Of a stretch of 10,477 bases of DNA, positions 1-8,476 are shown piece by piece. This DNA comes from Bacteroidales bacterium. Lineage in GTDB: Bacteria; Bacteroidota; Bacteroidia; Bacteroidales; ML635J-15. Position numbers and translations under genes: made by a program. How positions within the stretch are numbered: position 1 is the first letter of the stretch; every line of letters begins with the position of its first letter. The notes beneath the pieces were generated by a model. That model was given only the letters and a program-made list of their open reading frames with translations, ran no database searches and was not told the origin of the DNA. The stretch is taken from positions 1 to 10,477 of the forward strand of contig JAQVGK010000074.1 of assembly GCA_028696755.1 (NCBI GenBank). The letters run 5' to 3'.

Positions 1-79
1 GGCAATAAAAAGGATATCTCCATTCTTGGACACTGAAACATCATACGCATACGAGTCCATGAGATGACCATAACTTTCT
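1..79 (-). other. Edge sequence beyond the SurA stop, open in another frame
   Basis: Past the stop of the SurA-like gene, the minus strand does not continue with a parvulin domain in any frame. The frame shifted by one base is open from about position 150 to the window edge. It reads YEESYGHLMDSYAYDV and then SVSKNGDILFIA. That segment resembles the blades of PD40/TolB-type beta-propeller proteins (a short strand, then a K-N-G-D turn, then a hydrophobic strand), but this is a pattern impression from under 40 residues. It may be the interior of a different gene fused here by rearrangement or by misassembly at a contig end. Confidence 0.25.
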
Positions 80-658
80 TCATATGTACCCATCTTTTTC
101 GGCTTGACCGATAGCTGGTGTAACAACAATTTCGGAAATTTCGAAATATGCCGAAACTATTGGCAAACTATCTTGTGGTATTTCCTCAAAAAACTCTTTT
201 ACCTCAGATGGTGTAATTTTAATATTTGCAGTTAATCCGCTTTGAACTTTCTGTGTAAGTAGTTGCTCTCGAATTACATCGCGAAAATCAGCTTTAATTT
301 CGTTTACGCTTTTACCGTAAAATTCTTCTAATTTTTTCTCGCTGCCTAGTTGATTTATAAAAACAGAAATGCGACGATCAAGCTCTGTTTCCACCTCTTT
401 ATCGGTGATAACTACACTATCTGCTATAGCTTGAAGGTAAAGTAATTTTTGAAACATCAATTCTTCGAGAATGTCGCACTTTAAATCGGATTCTTCGCTG
501 TTATATCCCTGCGATAAAATCTGATAATACTGATTCTCGATATCTGATTTCAGGATAATCTCGTTTCCAACCACTGCTACAACCTGATCAATTACTTCCT
601 GTGCCTGCGAGCTGAGTGCGGAAATGATTATCAAAAATGAAATGAATAATTTTTTCAC
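80..658 (-). CDS. SurA-like periplasmic chaperone, N-terminal part only (truncated)
   Basis: The product is exported: residues 1-19 form a signal peptide (MKKLF, a hydrophobic stretch, then a SQAQ cleavage region). The next part, QEVIDQVVAVVGNEIILKSDIE, matches the start of the SurA N-terminal chaperone domain and is followed by a helical region to about residue 160. Bacteroidetes SurA homologues are roughly 450 residues and carry one or two PpiC (parvulin) domains after this region. Here translation stops at residue 192, just after IVVTPAIGQAEKDGYI, so no catalytic domain is encoded. SurA proteins escort unfolded outer-membrane proteins through the periplasm. The gene starts 4 bp after the preceding isomerase-like gene and is the last one visible in the guaB-led run. 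The break could be a real truncation or an assembly artefact (see findings). The N-terminal assignment is firm; the intactness is not. Confidence 0.75.
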   Translation of the reverse strand: MKKLFISFLIIISALSSQAQEVIDQVVAVVGNEIILKSDIENQYYQILSQGYNSEESDLKCDILEELMFQKLLYLQAIADSVVITDKEVETELDRRISVFINQLGSEKKLEEFYGKSVNEIKADFRDVIREQLLTQKVQSGLTANIKITPSEVKEFFEEIPQDSLPIVSAYFEISEIVVTPAIGQAEKDGYI

Positions 659-662
659 AATT

Positions 663-1513
663 TTATTTATTAATTAATAGTGAGCCGTCGTTCTCGGCTT
701 TAGTTCTTAAATCTTTTTTAACCTGATTTAGTTTATCTTCTTTTCTTTTATTAACGATTATCTGTGTTATCTGAGGGATTGCAAGTTCTAGTGGTAAATA
801 TTCCCCTTTTGTACGATACTCATCAATTTTAACCAAATAACGCAGATCGCCATTGATATAATCCAAAACATTACGATTCCCAAGTGCCGATTCAGAAAAT
901 TCGCCAGAATAATTAATCAGATCGAGGAAATTGCGTATTTCTGTCCATTCCTCAACAAAATAAACCTTACGACCGGTGCCTAAACAGTAATCCTTGAGGA
1001 GTTTCTTATCCTCAGCCTTACTCCTGCTTAAAGTTTCGAACTCGTCAGAATATGCGTTCACCTTTGCATCCATTGTCATATAATGCGCTTTAACGTAAGA
1101 TGTGGCTAAAACGTATTCACTTAGGTTTTTATTATAATATTCTTCAATTTCTTCTTGAGACACACTATTATTTATGTCGGCAAACACAACACTCTCCTTA
1201 TAATAATGGATGTAAGCTGACGACGATAATCGTTTATCTTCTTAACGATGTTAGTGGTGTCTTGAATTCTGATTTTTGCCTCGGCATACAGCAAACGCTC
1301 TGCAACCCATGTATCAATATAATCTTTTACAAAAGCCAAGCTATCTTCTTTTGTCTGAAAATCAGGCATCAGAGCAACAACATCTTTCTTGTAAAGATTC
1401 TCTTCTTTCACAGTTGCGAGAATCTCGCTATCGATTCCAGCATTAGGTTTCGATTTACAGGAAAATAATGCCAGTGCAAAAATCAGAATATAGAATAATC
1501 CTTTTACTTTCAT
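663..1513 (-). pseudogene. PpiC-operon lipoprotein (isomerase-like), broken by a -1 frameshift
   Basis: Two overlapping frames make one gene. The upstream piece (1172-1513, 113 aa) starts with a lipoprotein signal, MKVKG plus a hydrophobic core and lipobox LFSC with Cys19, and then a SurA-like N-terminal segment. It runs off-frame after DYRRQL and ends in SIIIRRVLCLPT. The downstream piece (663-1187) continues with FADINNSVSQEEIEEYYNKN, the normal continuation in this family. Reading upstream in that frame gives YIHYYKESVVFADI. Inserting one base near 1214-1217 therefore restores RRQL-YIHYYKESVVFADI and a protein of about 283 residues. The restored protein would be an outer-membrane-directed lipoprotein with a SurA-type chaperone fold; I see no clear parvulin active domain. 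The gene lies 6 bp after the two-PpiC gene and 4 bp before the SurA-like gene, so it belongs to the same operon. Whether the lost base is real or a sequencing error cannot be decided here. Confidence 0.75.
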
Positions 1514-1519
1514 TTGTTG

Positions 1520-3478
1520 TTATTTAGCCAGACTTTTAAGCACATCGTCATGAACAGTAACTTTGTATTTGTTACGCAACTCCTGAATCCAAGCCTTCTC
1601 AAGATAATTCTGATAATCGGCAGTAATTAGTCCTTTTGCTTCGCTTAATGATTTTACCTCTGGACCTTTTACTTTAATAACTGCTATTGTATTATCTTCA
1701 TAATTTGCAATAACTGTGAGATGTCCATCAGTTTCAGGAATATTGTATTCTTTCACATAAAAGTCGATTAAAGGTTTTACTCCTTTTTCGCCTAAATTGG
1801 ATTCCGTAACAACTATTGCAGCTGAATCTTTTTTATTGATTTTAGCAAATATTTTATCTTCTGGAACACCTTTCAAGAAGCTTTTGTTTGCTGCTTTTGT
1901 TATTTTTGAATCCTTACATTTATAGCGCTTAAGATCGTAGCGGTATCCCCACATGTAGTTATTTTTGTTTTCAGAATAAAATTTCTCGAGTCCAACAGTA
2001 TCAGTAATTGCTTTTGACCAAACTGTTTTGTCGGTTAATTCGAAAAGCAAAATTCCATCGTGATATTCTTTAATAAGATAACGGAATGCTGGATATTTAT
2101 CTTCCAGAATTTCTTCTTCGTACATTATAATCATTTTCGAAACAAAGTTTTTGTAACTCTGGTCAACAAAAACATTTACATTTTGTGGAGATTGCTTACG
2201 GTTGAATTTCATCAGATAATCTGCAAAATCTTTCTGAGTATAAACTTTGTCTTTAAAAGTTAAAACAGTTTTACTTAAATCGGTTTTTTCATCAATAGTC
2301 CAGCTACCTACAAAAATTGAATCGGTAACAATTTTGTAAAAATCTGCTACATTTTTCTCAAAAGTAACCGCATTGTATTCAGTCATTAAAGTGGCAACAA
2401 TAGCATCACGGCTTTTTGAAGTGCGAGCAGTATTCGAAATTTTTGATTTAAGTTCAGATTTTAATTCATCGAATGGTTTTATTGGTTCAATTTCGAGAAG
2501 TTTAATAATATGATATCCATAGCTGGTTTTCAAAACTTCGGAAATATCTCCTACTTTTTCGAGAGAGAACACGGCATCTTCGAATTCCTTAATCATTTTA
2601 CCACCAACGGTAACCCAACCAAGTGTTCCGCCATCAGTAGCAGTTCTGCGATCTTCGCTAAATTCCTCGGCAAGTTTTGCAAAATCTTCGCCCGAGCGAG
2701 CTTTAACCAACAATTCGTTGATAGTCTTCTGTGCTTTCTCATCAAGAGCAGATCCACTGTCTTTAGGAACTACCATCATAATATGAGCAACTTTGTACTT
2801 TCCTTTAGCCGGACGTTTATCAGTTACTTTTAAGATATGATATCCAAAGCGAGTGCGGAATGGCTTTGAGAACTGACCAACTGGAGTTTCATACATCACA
2901 GTTTCGAATTCGTAGATCAAACCAAAAACGGTGCGATAACCTAGACTTCCATCAGTAATTTTAGATCCATCATCTTCCGAATAATCTTTCACCATTTTCA
3001 CAAAATCGCTTCCTTTTACAAGCTTGTTGTAAACATCGTTGATTTTATTCCATGCTTTTAAGCTATCGGCAGGACTAGCAGTAGGTTCGCATTTAATAAG
3101 GATGTGAGAAACTTCAATATCCCATTTCATTCTTTCGTAGGCTTCGGCGACCAAGTCTTCCTCAACTTTTTTGTCTGTTAGATAAGGCTGAGCAAGTTGA
3201 GAACGATAACCAGAAAGTTCCTGCTTAAAAGATGCTAAAGTATCAAGTCCATAAACTTCGGCTTCGTGAACCTTAAGTTTAAAGTTTATAAACAGATCCA
3301 TATATTCCTTCATCGCCGCATAACTCATTGCATCTGCATTTGTGTTATTCTTTTTGTAGATATGCAGAAATTCATCAGCGGTGATTTTTTCATTATCAAT
3401 TTCGAGTAAAATTTTCTCCTGAGAAAAAAATGATATTGACATGCATAATGCAACAAACAGAATCATTGATTTTTTCAT
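1520..3478 (-). CDS. Periplasmic peptidyl-prolyl cis-trans isomerase with two PpiC domains
   Basis: This 652-residue protein begins with a signal peptide (MKKSMILFVALCMSISFFSQ). An N-terminal helical chaperone-like region follows to about residue 120. The first PpiC/parvulin domain covers about 123-219: it opens with VSHILIKC, has the DYSEDDGSK and GSLGYRT turns, and ends RFGYHILKVTD. The second covers about 229-328: VAHIMMVV, FSEDRRTATDGGTLGW, SYGYHIIKLL. Residues 330-652 form a long C-terminal region typical of Bacteroidetes proteins of this type, ending in an amphipathic segment (WIQELRNKYKVTV). Parvulins catalyse cis-trans isomerisation of prolyl bonds; with a signal peptide this one should act in the periplasm during folding of exported and outer-membrane proteins. 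It lies 34 bp after guaB and 6 bp before the lipoprotein gene, consistent with co-transcription. The frame is intact, unlike its two downstream neighbours. Confidence 0.9.
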   Translation of the reverse strand: MKKSMILFVALCMSISFFSQEKILLEIDNEKITADEFLHIYKKNNTNADAMSYAAMKEYMDLFINFKLKVHEAEVYGLDTLASFKQELSGYRSQLAQPYLTDKKVEEDLVAEAYERMKWDIEVSHILIKCEPTASPADSLKAWNKINDVYNKLVKGSDFVKMVKDYSEDDGSKITDGSLGYRTVFGLIYEFETVMYETPVGQFSKPFRTRFGYHILKVTDKRPAKGKYKVAHIMMVVPKDSGSALDEKAQKTINELLVKARSGEDFAKLAEEFSEDRRTATDGGTLGWVTVGGKMIKEFEDAVFSLEKVGDISEVLKTSYGYHIIKLLEIEPIKPFDELKSELKSKISNTARTSKSRDAIVATLMTEYNAVTFEKNVADFYKIVTDSIFVGSWTIDEKTDLSKTVLTFKDKVYTQKDFADYLMKFNRKQSPQNVNVFVDQSYKNFVSKMIIMYEEEILEDKYPAFRYLIKEYHDGILLFELTDKTVWSKAITDTVGLEKFYSENKNNYMWGYRYDLKRYKCKDSKITKAANKSFLKGVPEDKIFAKINKKDSAAIVVTESNLGEKGVKPLIDFYVKEYNIPETDGHLTVIANYEDNTIAVIKVKGPEVKSLSEAKGLITADYQNYLEKAWIQELRNKYKVTVHDDVLKSLAK

Positions 3479-3513
3479 ACCACTATTTTTTAAAAAGTTA
3501 ATATTTTATTGAT

Positions 3514-4989
3514 TTAGTCAGCTCTAGAATAATTTGGTGCTTCGCGTGTTATTGTAACATCGTGAGGATGATTTTCGACAACACCACTTGAAGTAATTCT
3601 AACAAACTTAGCTATTTCGTGTAGTGTTACAATATCTTTTGCCCCACAGTAGCCCATTCCGGCTCTCAATCCACCTATCAACTGATAGATAACCTCGTCG
3701 AGAGTCCCTTTGTAAGGAACGCGACCAGAAATTCCTTCTGGCACAAGTTTCTTGATATCATCTTCCATATCTTGGAAATATCTGTCCTTAGAACCTTGTT
3801 GCATTGCTTCAACTGATCCCATTCCACGATACGATTTAAACTTACGACCGTTGAAAATAATAGTTTCTCCTGGAGCCTCTTCAGTTCCAGCAAATAGTCC
3901 GCCAGCCATTATTGAATCGGCACCAGCAGCGATTGCTTTTACAATATCTCCTGAATAGCGGATTCCTCCATCACCGATAATTGGAACACCAGTACCTTTT
4001 AAAGCTTCGGCAACGGTCATAATAGCAGTAAGTTGAGGAACACCAACACCAGCAACAACGCGAGTCGTACAAATTGAACCGGGTCCGATACCAACTTTAA
4101 CACCATCAGCTCCATTATCGGCTAAAAGTTTTGCAGCTTCTGCAGTTGCAATATTTCCTACAACAATGTCAATATTTGGAAATTTTTTCTTTGCATTTAT
4201 TAAAACCTCATTTACACTTTTTGTATGACCGTGAGCAGTGTCAATAACAATTGCATCAACTCCAGCATCGGCAAGAGCTTCCATCCTAGCCATCGAGTCT
4301 CCGGCAATACCTACCGCAGCAGCAACTCTTAGTCGTCCACGATTATCTTTACATGATCTTGGTGCAGAGGCCGCCTTGGTAATATCTTTATAGGTTATTA
4401 AACCAACAAGTTTTCCGTTTTTGTCAACTACCGGCAATTTCTCGATGCGGTATTTCATAAAAATATCCTTTGCCTTCTCTAACTCAATTCCTTGTTCGGT
4501 AGAAATAAGTTTGTCCGAAGTCATAATATCTTTAATCGACAAATTCATGTTTGTCTGAAAACGCATGTCTCTTGATGTTACAATACCAAGAAGTCTATTT
4601 TCGGCATCAACAACAGGCAAACCGCCAATATTAAAATCCGACATCATTTTTCGAGCATCGCCAACACTACCGTTAATATTTATTGTTACCGGATCTAAAA
4701 TCATTGCATTTTCGGCGCGTTTTACTTTGTAAACATGTTTTGCCTGTTCTGCAATTGACATATTTTTATGTATTACTCCTATTCCACCTTCGCGAGCCAT
4801 CGCAATTGCCATCCTGCTATCGGTAACTGTGTCCATAGCTGCCGAAACAATCGGTGTGTTTAAAACAATATTACGCGAAAACGACGATACCAAACTTACA
4901 GAGTGAGGTAGAATCTCCGAATAAGAAGGTATCAGTAAAACATCGTCAAATGTGAGTCCTTCGAGAATAATTTTGCCTGTTTCTTTCAT
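3514..4989 (-). CDS. guaB: Inosine-5'-monophosphate dehydrogenase
   Basis: The enzyme oxidises IMP to XMP with NAD+, the committed step of GTP synthesis in the cytoplasm. All family hallmarks are present in 491 residues, the usual bacterial length. They include the N-terminal [14 protein letters not shown] and the [10 protein letters not shown] strand of the TIM barrel. Two CBS domains are inserted at about 93-205 (the repeats end GGLPVVD...LLGIVTSRD and KLPVVD...LVGLITYKD). The active-site loop GPGSICTTR at 302-310 carries the catalytic Cys307. The phosphate-binding DGGIRYSGD lies at 340-348, the flap segment YRGMGS at 387-392, and SGRVPYKG with the catalytic Arg423 at 421-428. CBS domains commonly bind adenine nucleotides and tune GuaB activity. 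The gene is divergent from recQ and appears to lead the isomerase gene run. The start ATG fits the conserved N-terminus and the promoter at 5016-5046. Confidence 0.97.
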   Translation of the reverse strand: MKETGKIILEGLTFDDVLLIPSYSEILPHSVSLVSSFSRNIVLNTPIVSAAMDTVTDSRMAIAMAREGGIGVIHKNMSIAEQAKHVYKVKRAENAMILDPVTININGSVGDARKMMSDFNIGGLPVVDAENRLLGIVTSRDMRFQTNMNLSIKDIMTSDKLISTEQGIELEKAKDIFMKYRIEKLPVVDKNGKLVGLITYKDITKAASAPRSCKDNRGRLRVAAAVGIAGDSMARMEALADAGVDAIVIDTAHGHTKSVNEVLINAKKKFPNIDIVVGNIATAEAAKLLADNGADGVKVGIGPGSICTTRVVAGVGVPQLTAIMTVAEALKGTGVPIIGDGGIRYSGDIVKAIAAGADSIMAGGLFAGTEEAPGETIIFNGRKFKSYRGMGSVEAMQQGSKDRYFQDMEDDIKKLVPEGISGRVPYKGTLDEVIYQLIGGLRAGMGYCGAKDIVTLHEIAKFVRITSSGVVENHPHDVTITREAPNYSRAD

Positions 4990-5015
4990 TAGTCTGAGCT
5001 TTTATAAAAATTGCA

Positions 5016-5046
5016 CGAAATTACAACTTTTTAAGCGTTTGTCAAA
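5016..5046 (-). promoter_or_regulatory. Probable guaB operon promoter (Bacteroidetes type)
   Basis: On the minus strand TTTG (5046-5043) is followed after exactly 19 nt by TAATTTCG (5023-5016). The Bacteroidetes primary sigma factor prefers TTTG at -33 and TAnnTTTG at -7, so the downstream box has one mismatch. Transcription would begin near 5009, about 20 nt before the guaB ATG. The same stretch also reads TTGACA, but no good TATAAT-like box lies 17 nt downstream. This is inferred from pattern and position only. Confidence 0.5.
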
Positions 5047-5128
5047 GTATTTTTTTAAATTTGTAAAAACTATCGGCAATATGTATTTATTGTTCGACTT
5101 TACAATATTTTAAGATTTTTACTATTTA

Positions 5129-7036
5129 GTGAGCAAGTATCGCGAAATATTACTGAAATACTGGGGTTACGATAAATATCGTGACATGCAGGAAGAAATT
5201 GTTGAGTCGGTAGCAAAAGGTAAAGATACTCTGGGTCTTTTACCAACTGGTGGCGGAAAATCAATTACCTTTCAGACTTTCTCGATGGCAAATACTGGAG
5301 TATGCTTAGTAATTACGCCACTTATTGCCCTGATGAAAGATCAGGTAGAAAATCTTGAAAAACGAAAAATAAAAGCTGCAGCTATTTATTCGGGCATGAC
5401 AAAATACGAAATCGAACGTGCTTTGAACAATGTTTGCTACGGCGATTACAAATTCTTGTATTTATCTCCCGAACGACTTAAAAACTTCTATTTTCAGGAA
5501 AGATTAAAGTCGATGCACGTTAACCTTATAACCGTTGACGAAGCTCACTGCATTTCGCAATGGGGATACGATTTTCGCCCTTCATATCTCGAAATTGCGG
5601 AGATTAGAAAACAACTGCCAGGAGTCCCTGTTCTGGCACTTACAGCCACTGCTACACCCGAAGTTGTAAACGACATTCAGGAAAAGTTACTTTTCTCAGA
5701 AAAGAATGTATTGCAGAAGAGTTTCGAGCGTAAAAATCTGGTTTACTACGTAATTAACACCGAAGATAAGGAAAAGCAACTTTTCAGACTGATTACAAAA
5801 ATTGATGGATCGGCAGTTGTTTATGTTCGCAATCGACGCAAAACCAAAGAGTACGCATTGTTATTGCAGAAATACCGAATATCTGCCGATTATTATCATG
5901 CTGGTTTAGATGCTCAAGAAAGGGCGAGAAAACAAAGCGAATGGCAACGGGGCGACCTTCGCATTATGGTTTGTACCAATGCTTTTGGTATGGGTATCGA
6001 CAAACCTGATGTTCGATTAGTAGTTCACATGGATTTACCCGATTCGCCCGAAGCATATTTTCAGGAAGCTGGTCGAGCCGGTAGAGATGGTAAAAAAGCT
6101 TGGGCATTTCTGGTTACAAACACAGCCGACAAAGCTCAGATAAAGAAAAACATCACAACTTCGTTTCCCGAGTTACCAAAAGTTAAAGACGTTTATAATT
6201 CGATATGTAATTATCTGCAAATATCTTATGGTGCAGCAAAGGATGCAGAATTTGCTTTCGACATTTTTGATTTTGCAAAAAGTTTTAAAATCGATGTAAT
6301 TACGACATACAATTCGATTAAAATCCTTGAAGCAACAGGATTGCTAACTTATTCCGAAGATGCTAATTCGACATCCAGAATTTTGTTTATAGTCAATCGA
6401 GAGGATTTATACAAATTTCAGGTTGAAAATGAAAAATTGGATGCTTTTATAAAGATGCTTTTGCGCACATACACTGGAATTTTCAACGATTACATTAATG
6501 CGAGCGAAGAGTATCTCGCTCATAAGGCAGGAACTAGTGTTGAGACAATCATCAATTTACTGAAAGTTCTATCCCAATACAAGATTATAAGTTACATACC
6601 TCGAATAAACAAACCATTGATTCACTTTGTAACCGAACGCCTCGAGGATAAAGGTATTGTTTTCGACAAAAAGGCACTTGATGAACGAAAGGAACGTACT
6701 TTGTCGCGTATGGAAGCCATGCTACACTATGCAACCAGCAATAATAAATGCCGAAGTCAGCAGCTTCTCGCATATTTTGGCGAAACAAATACCGAGCGTT
6801 GTGGCAGTTGTGATGTGTGCGTGCGTCGTAATGATTTAAGTTTGAATAAATATGAATTTGATATTATTCTTAACGAAATAAAAAATATCGTATCTTTAGA
6901 GCCTTGTTTGTTAAACGATTTGGTTGATAAAATTAATTACGACGAACACAAAATAATTAAGGTAGTTCAATGGTTATTTGAAAATAAAAAAATGATTTAT
7001 GATGATGAACAAAGACTTAAATGGAATAAAGAATAA
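5129..7036 (+). CDS. recQ: ATP-dependent DNA helicase, RecQ family (no HRDC domain)
   Basis: RecQ helicases unwind DNA 3'-5' in recombination and replication-fork repair. The 635-residue product has Walker A LPTGGGKS (38-45), the DEAH box VDEAHCISQWG (136-146), motif III LTATAT (171-176), a conserved FGMGIDKPDV segment (286-295) and motif VI QEAGRAGRDG (312-321). The zinc module is intact: Cys541, Cys558, Cys561 and Cys564 in the context CRSQQLLAYFGE...CGSCDVC. In E. coli RecQ the first zinc cysteine lies about 50 residues after motif VI, then come a winged helix and HRDC. Here it lies about 220 residues after, and the intervening part (340-510) looks winged-helix-like, so the domain order differs. 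Only about 70 residues follow the zinc module, so an HRDC domain is absent. The start is GTG: an in-frame stop lies at 5111-5113, and SKYREILLKYWGYDKYRDMQ is the expected N-terminus. The 3' end overlaps the next gene. Confidence 0.95.
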   Translation: MSKYREILLKYWGYDKYRDMQEEIVESVAKGKDTLGLLPTGGGKSITFQTFSMANTGVCLVITPLIALMKDQVENLEKRKIKAAAIYSGMTKYEIERALNNVCYGDYKFLYLSPERLKNFYFQERLKSMHVNLITVDEAHCISQWGYDFRPSYLEIAEIRKQLPGVPVLALTATATPEVVNDIQEKLLFSEKNVLQKSFERKNLVYYVINTEDKEKQLFRLITKIDGSAVVYVRNRRKTKEYALLLQKYRISADYYHAGLDAQERARKQSEWQRGDLRIMVCTNAFGMGIDKPDVRLVVHMDLPDSPEAYFQEAGRAGRDGKKAWAFLVTNTADKAQIKKNITTSFPELPKVKDVYNSICNYLQISYGAAKDAEFAFDIFDFAKSFKIDVITTYNSIKILEATGLLTYSEDANSTSRILFIVNREDLYKFQVENEKLDAFIKMLLRTYTGIFNDYINASEEYLAHKAGTSVETIINLLKVLSQYKIISYIPRINKPLIHFVTERLEDKGIVFDKKALDERKERTLSRMEAMLHYATSNNKCRSQQLLAYFGETNTERCGSCDVCVRRNDLSLNKYEFDIILNEIKNIVSLEPCLLNDLVDKINYDEHKIIKVVQWLFENKKMIYDDEQRLKWNKE

Positions 7037-7778
7037 GAACAAACTTGCCCTTAGTTCGATAGTTTTAGCTGCTTTTATAGCTTTCGGTTGTGCATCTAGC
7101 GAAATTGCCGATTCGAGAGATGTGAATCAGAAGAAAATTCACCAGAGTTATTCGGTAACTTACGATGCTTCGGGCGATGGCTCGTATGCAGTTTGGGCGC
7201 AGTTTCGCTTTGGTGGCAATAAAGGAACTACCCTTAAACTGTCGGAGCCAAGTACCATTACAGTAAACGGTGAAAGTATGGAAGAAGATCAAAGTGATTT
7301 TTACGGATGTAGCTACGGAACAAGAATTAAAGGCACCAATAAATTTAGTTTTAAGTTTATTGATACCGAAAAAACAGAATATGTAAACACAATAACTGTT
7401 TTATCAGCAGAGCCAAAGCAAGTAAAGGTTATTAATGCCAATAGAGAATCAAATATTTATTGGATAGGCAACAAACTGGAGAAAGACGAAACAATTACCG
7501 TTATTATTGAAGATAAAGCAGGTGCTCGTGCAGAGGCTTCTACCGACATTGTTGGAACAGATTACATTGTTGTGAAGCCTGATGATTTGCAAAATCTTGT
7601 AAATGGTGATGGTCAGATATATTTCCAAAGAATTAAATCTATTTCCACACAACAAGCTGCTGACGAAGGCGGAAGCATTTGGTGCGAATATAATTCAGAA
7701 AAAATTCCGGTACGCATTCATAAAAAACAATCAACAGAAACAGGTACAGAGCAAGCATCAAATCAAATCAATCAATAA
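6999..7778 (+). CDS. Predicted lipoprotein of unknown function
   Basis: I do not recognise the family. The 259-residue product has a lysine- and asparagine-rich N-terminus, a hydrophobic stretch (LALSSIVLAAFIAFG) and a lipobox ending in Cys31 (AFGC), so it should be lipid-anchored in the cell envelope. The mature part is rich in beta-strand-like alternation and aromatic residues (SYAVWAQFRFGG; NKFSFKFIDTE; ESNIYWIG), which suggests a beta-sandwich. The last 20 residues are polar and glutamine-rich and look disordered. Three consecutive ATG codons at 6999, 7002 and 7005 can start it, all inside the 3' end of recQ, giving an overlap of 32-38 bp. That overlap suggests translational coupling with recQ, although no functional link is evident. 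The next lipoprotein-like gene begins 10 bp after its stop. Confidence 0.75.
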   Translation: MMMNKDLNGIKNKNKLALSSIVLAAFIAFGCASSEIADSRDVNQKKIHQSYSVTYDASGDGSYAVWAQFRFGGNKGTTLKLSEPSTITVNGESMEEDQSDFYGCSYGTRIKGTNKFSFKFIDTEKTEYVNTITVLSAEPKQVKVINANRESNIYWIGNKLEKDETITVIIEDKAGARAEASTDIVGTDYIVVKPDDLQNLVNGDGQIYFQRIKSISTQQAADEGGSIWCEYNSEKIPVRIHKKQSTETGTEQASNQINQ

Positions 7779-7788
7779 TTTGTAAATT

Positions 7789-8238
7789 ATGAAATCCAAA
7801 TTAACAATATTTATAATACTGATTGCCTTATCGCAATTATTGGTTTTTTGTGGAAAGACCGACACAGATATAGAGTGGGAAGCCGACATTCAAGGTTTTT
7901 GGATTCCGATGGGAACAGATTACCAGCCAGTTCTGGATATGCCCTCATATAAATTTGATCCAAACAGCAGAGGTGCAACTCACTATGCTCCATATCAAGA
8001 TATCGACAGTTTTAGCTGGGAGATAAAAAGATCTCAGCTTAAAATTTATTACGACGAAGCCCCAGCCTATTATGTTGGATACGACAAATACAACAGCCGC
8101 AGTCTTTTCAAAATTAAAAGTGTAAACGACACCTCAATTTCTGTTACACAATTCTTCGGCACAGGCTACCAAAAAGAATACTACATGCGCAAAGGCGTTG
8201 CTCCCGAGGATGATGACGATGATGATGATGTGTTTTAG
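7789..8238 (+). CDS. Small exported or lipid-anchored protein with poly-aspartate tail, lipocalin-like
   Basis: The 149-residue product starts MKSKLTIFIILIALSQLLVFCGK. This is an export signal whose cysteine (residue 21) sits where a lipoprotein would be modified, but Phe at the -1 position is unusual for a lipobox, so anchoring is uncertain. After it comes EADIQGFWIPMG, then alternating strands FSWEIKRSQLKIYYDE, SRSLFKIKSVNDTSISVTQFF and QKEYYMRKG. This order (a Trp-containing first strand, then W-x-hydrophobic-x-x-x-x-L-x-I-Y-Y, then a strand ending in an R/K) resembles the small lipocalin-like lipoproteins common in Bacteroidetes; I infer fold only, not ligand. The C-terminus is PEDDDDDDDVF, seven aspartates encoded by GAT/GAC codons, a possible metal-binding or surface-charge feature. 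It follows the previous lipoprotein gene by 10 bp and is probably in the same transcript. Confidence 0.7.
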   Translation: MKSKLTIFIILIALSQLLVFCGKTDTDIEWEADIQGFWIPMGTDYQPVLDMPSYKFDPNSRGATHYAPYQDIDSFSWEIKRSQLKIYYDEAPAYYVGYDKYNSRSLFKIKSVNDTSISVTQFFGTGYQKEYYMRKGVAPEDDDDDDDVF

Positions 8239-8348
8239 GGATTTGCAATAAAGAGGGTTAATAGCAATAAGTTATACCATTTTGAATTTTGTGCTAGTCC
8301 AATTTCTTTCGTTTTCATTAATGATTTCTTTGTCATGGTTTTTGCGAA

Positions 8349-8375
8349 CACTTCGGCGAAAAGCTCAGTGACCGG
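8349..8375. repeat. Bacteroidetes-type intergenic repeat (CACTTCG...CTCAGTGACCGG)
   Basis: The plus strand reads CACTTCGGCG, AAAA, GCTCAGTGACCGG. From memory, variants of CACTTCG-N-GCTCAGTGACC recur between genes in many Bacteroidetes genomes, where CACT and AGTG pair at the ends of a short hairpin. Only one copy is in this window, so repetition cannot be shown here. Confidence 0.35.
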
Positions 8376-8414
8376 CAAAAACACATGCCAAAGATATTCA
8401 TACTCTAGCTGCAT

Positions 8415-8445
8415 CCACGGACATCGAACAAGTTCTTGTCCGTGG
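8415..8445. repeat. Palindromic hairpin element
   Basis: CCACGGACA (8415-8423) is the exact reverse complement of TGTCCGTGG (8437-8445). The 13-nt interval holds a second small inverted repeat, GAAC and GTTC, so the whole could fold as a long stem with a small internal bulge. No T-run follows, so it is not an intrinsic terminator on the plus strand. REP-like origin is inferred. Confidence 0.55.
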
Positions 8446-8454
8446 TTACAGACA

Positions 8455-8476
8455 TTGAGCTCTCTACGGAGCTCAA
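8455..8476. repeat. Palindromic hairpin element built on GAGCTC
   Basis: TTGAGCTC (8455-8462) and GAGCTCAA (8469-8476) are exact reverse complements separated by a 6-nt loop. Each half also contains the self-complementary hexamer GAGCTC. The run after it on the plus strand is A, not T, so it is a poor terminator candidate. It sits 9 bp from the preceding hairpin and the two may belong to one repeat element. Confidence 0.5.

Noticed and set aside
3678..3893. Small minus-strand frame inside guaB
   Set aside because: It overlaps a fully conserved guaB segment in another frame and has no independent support.
5038..5063. recQ promoter TTTG (5038-5041) with TAAATTTG (5056-5063)
   Set aside because: The -7 box is an exact match, but the gap is only 14 nt instead of about 19-20, so I do not annotate it; recQ's true promoter remains unassigned.
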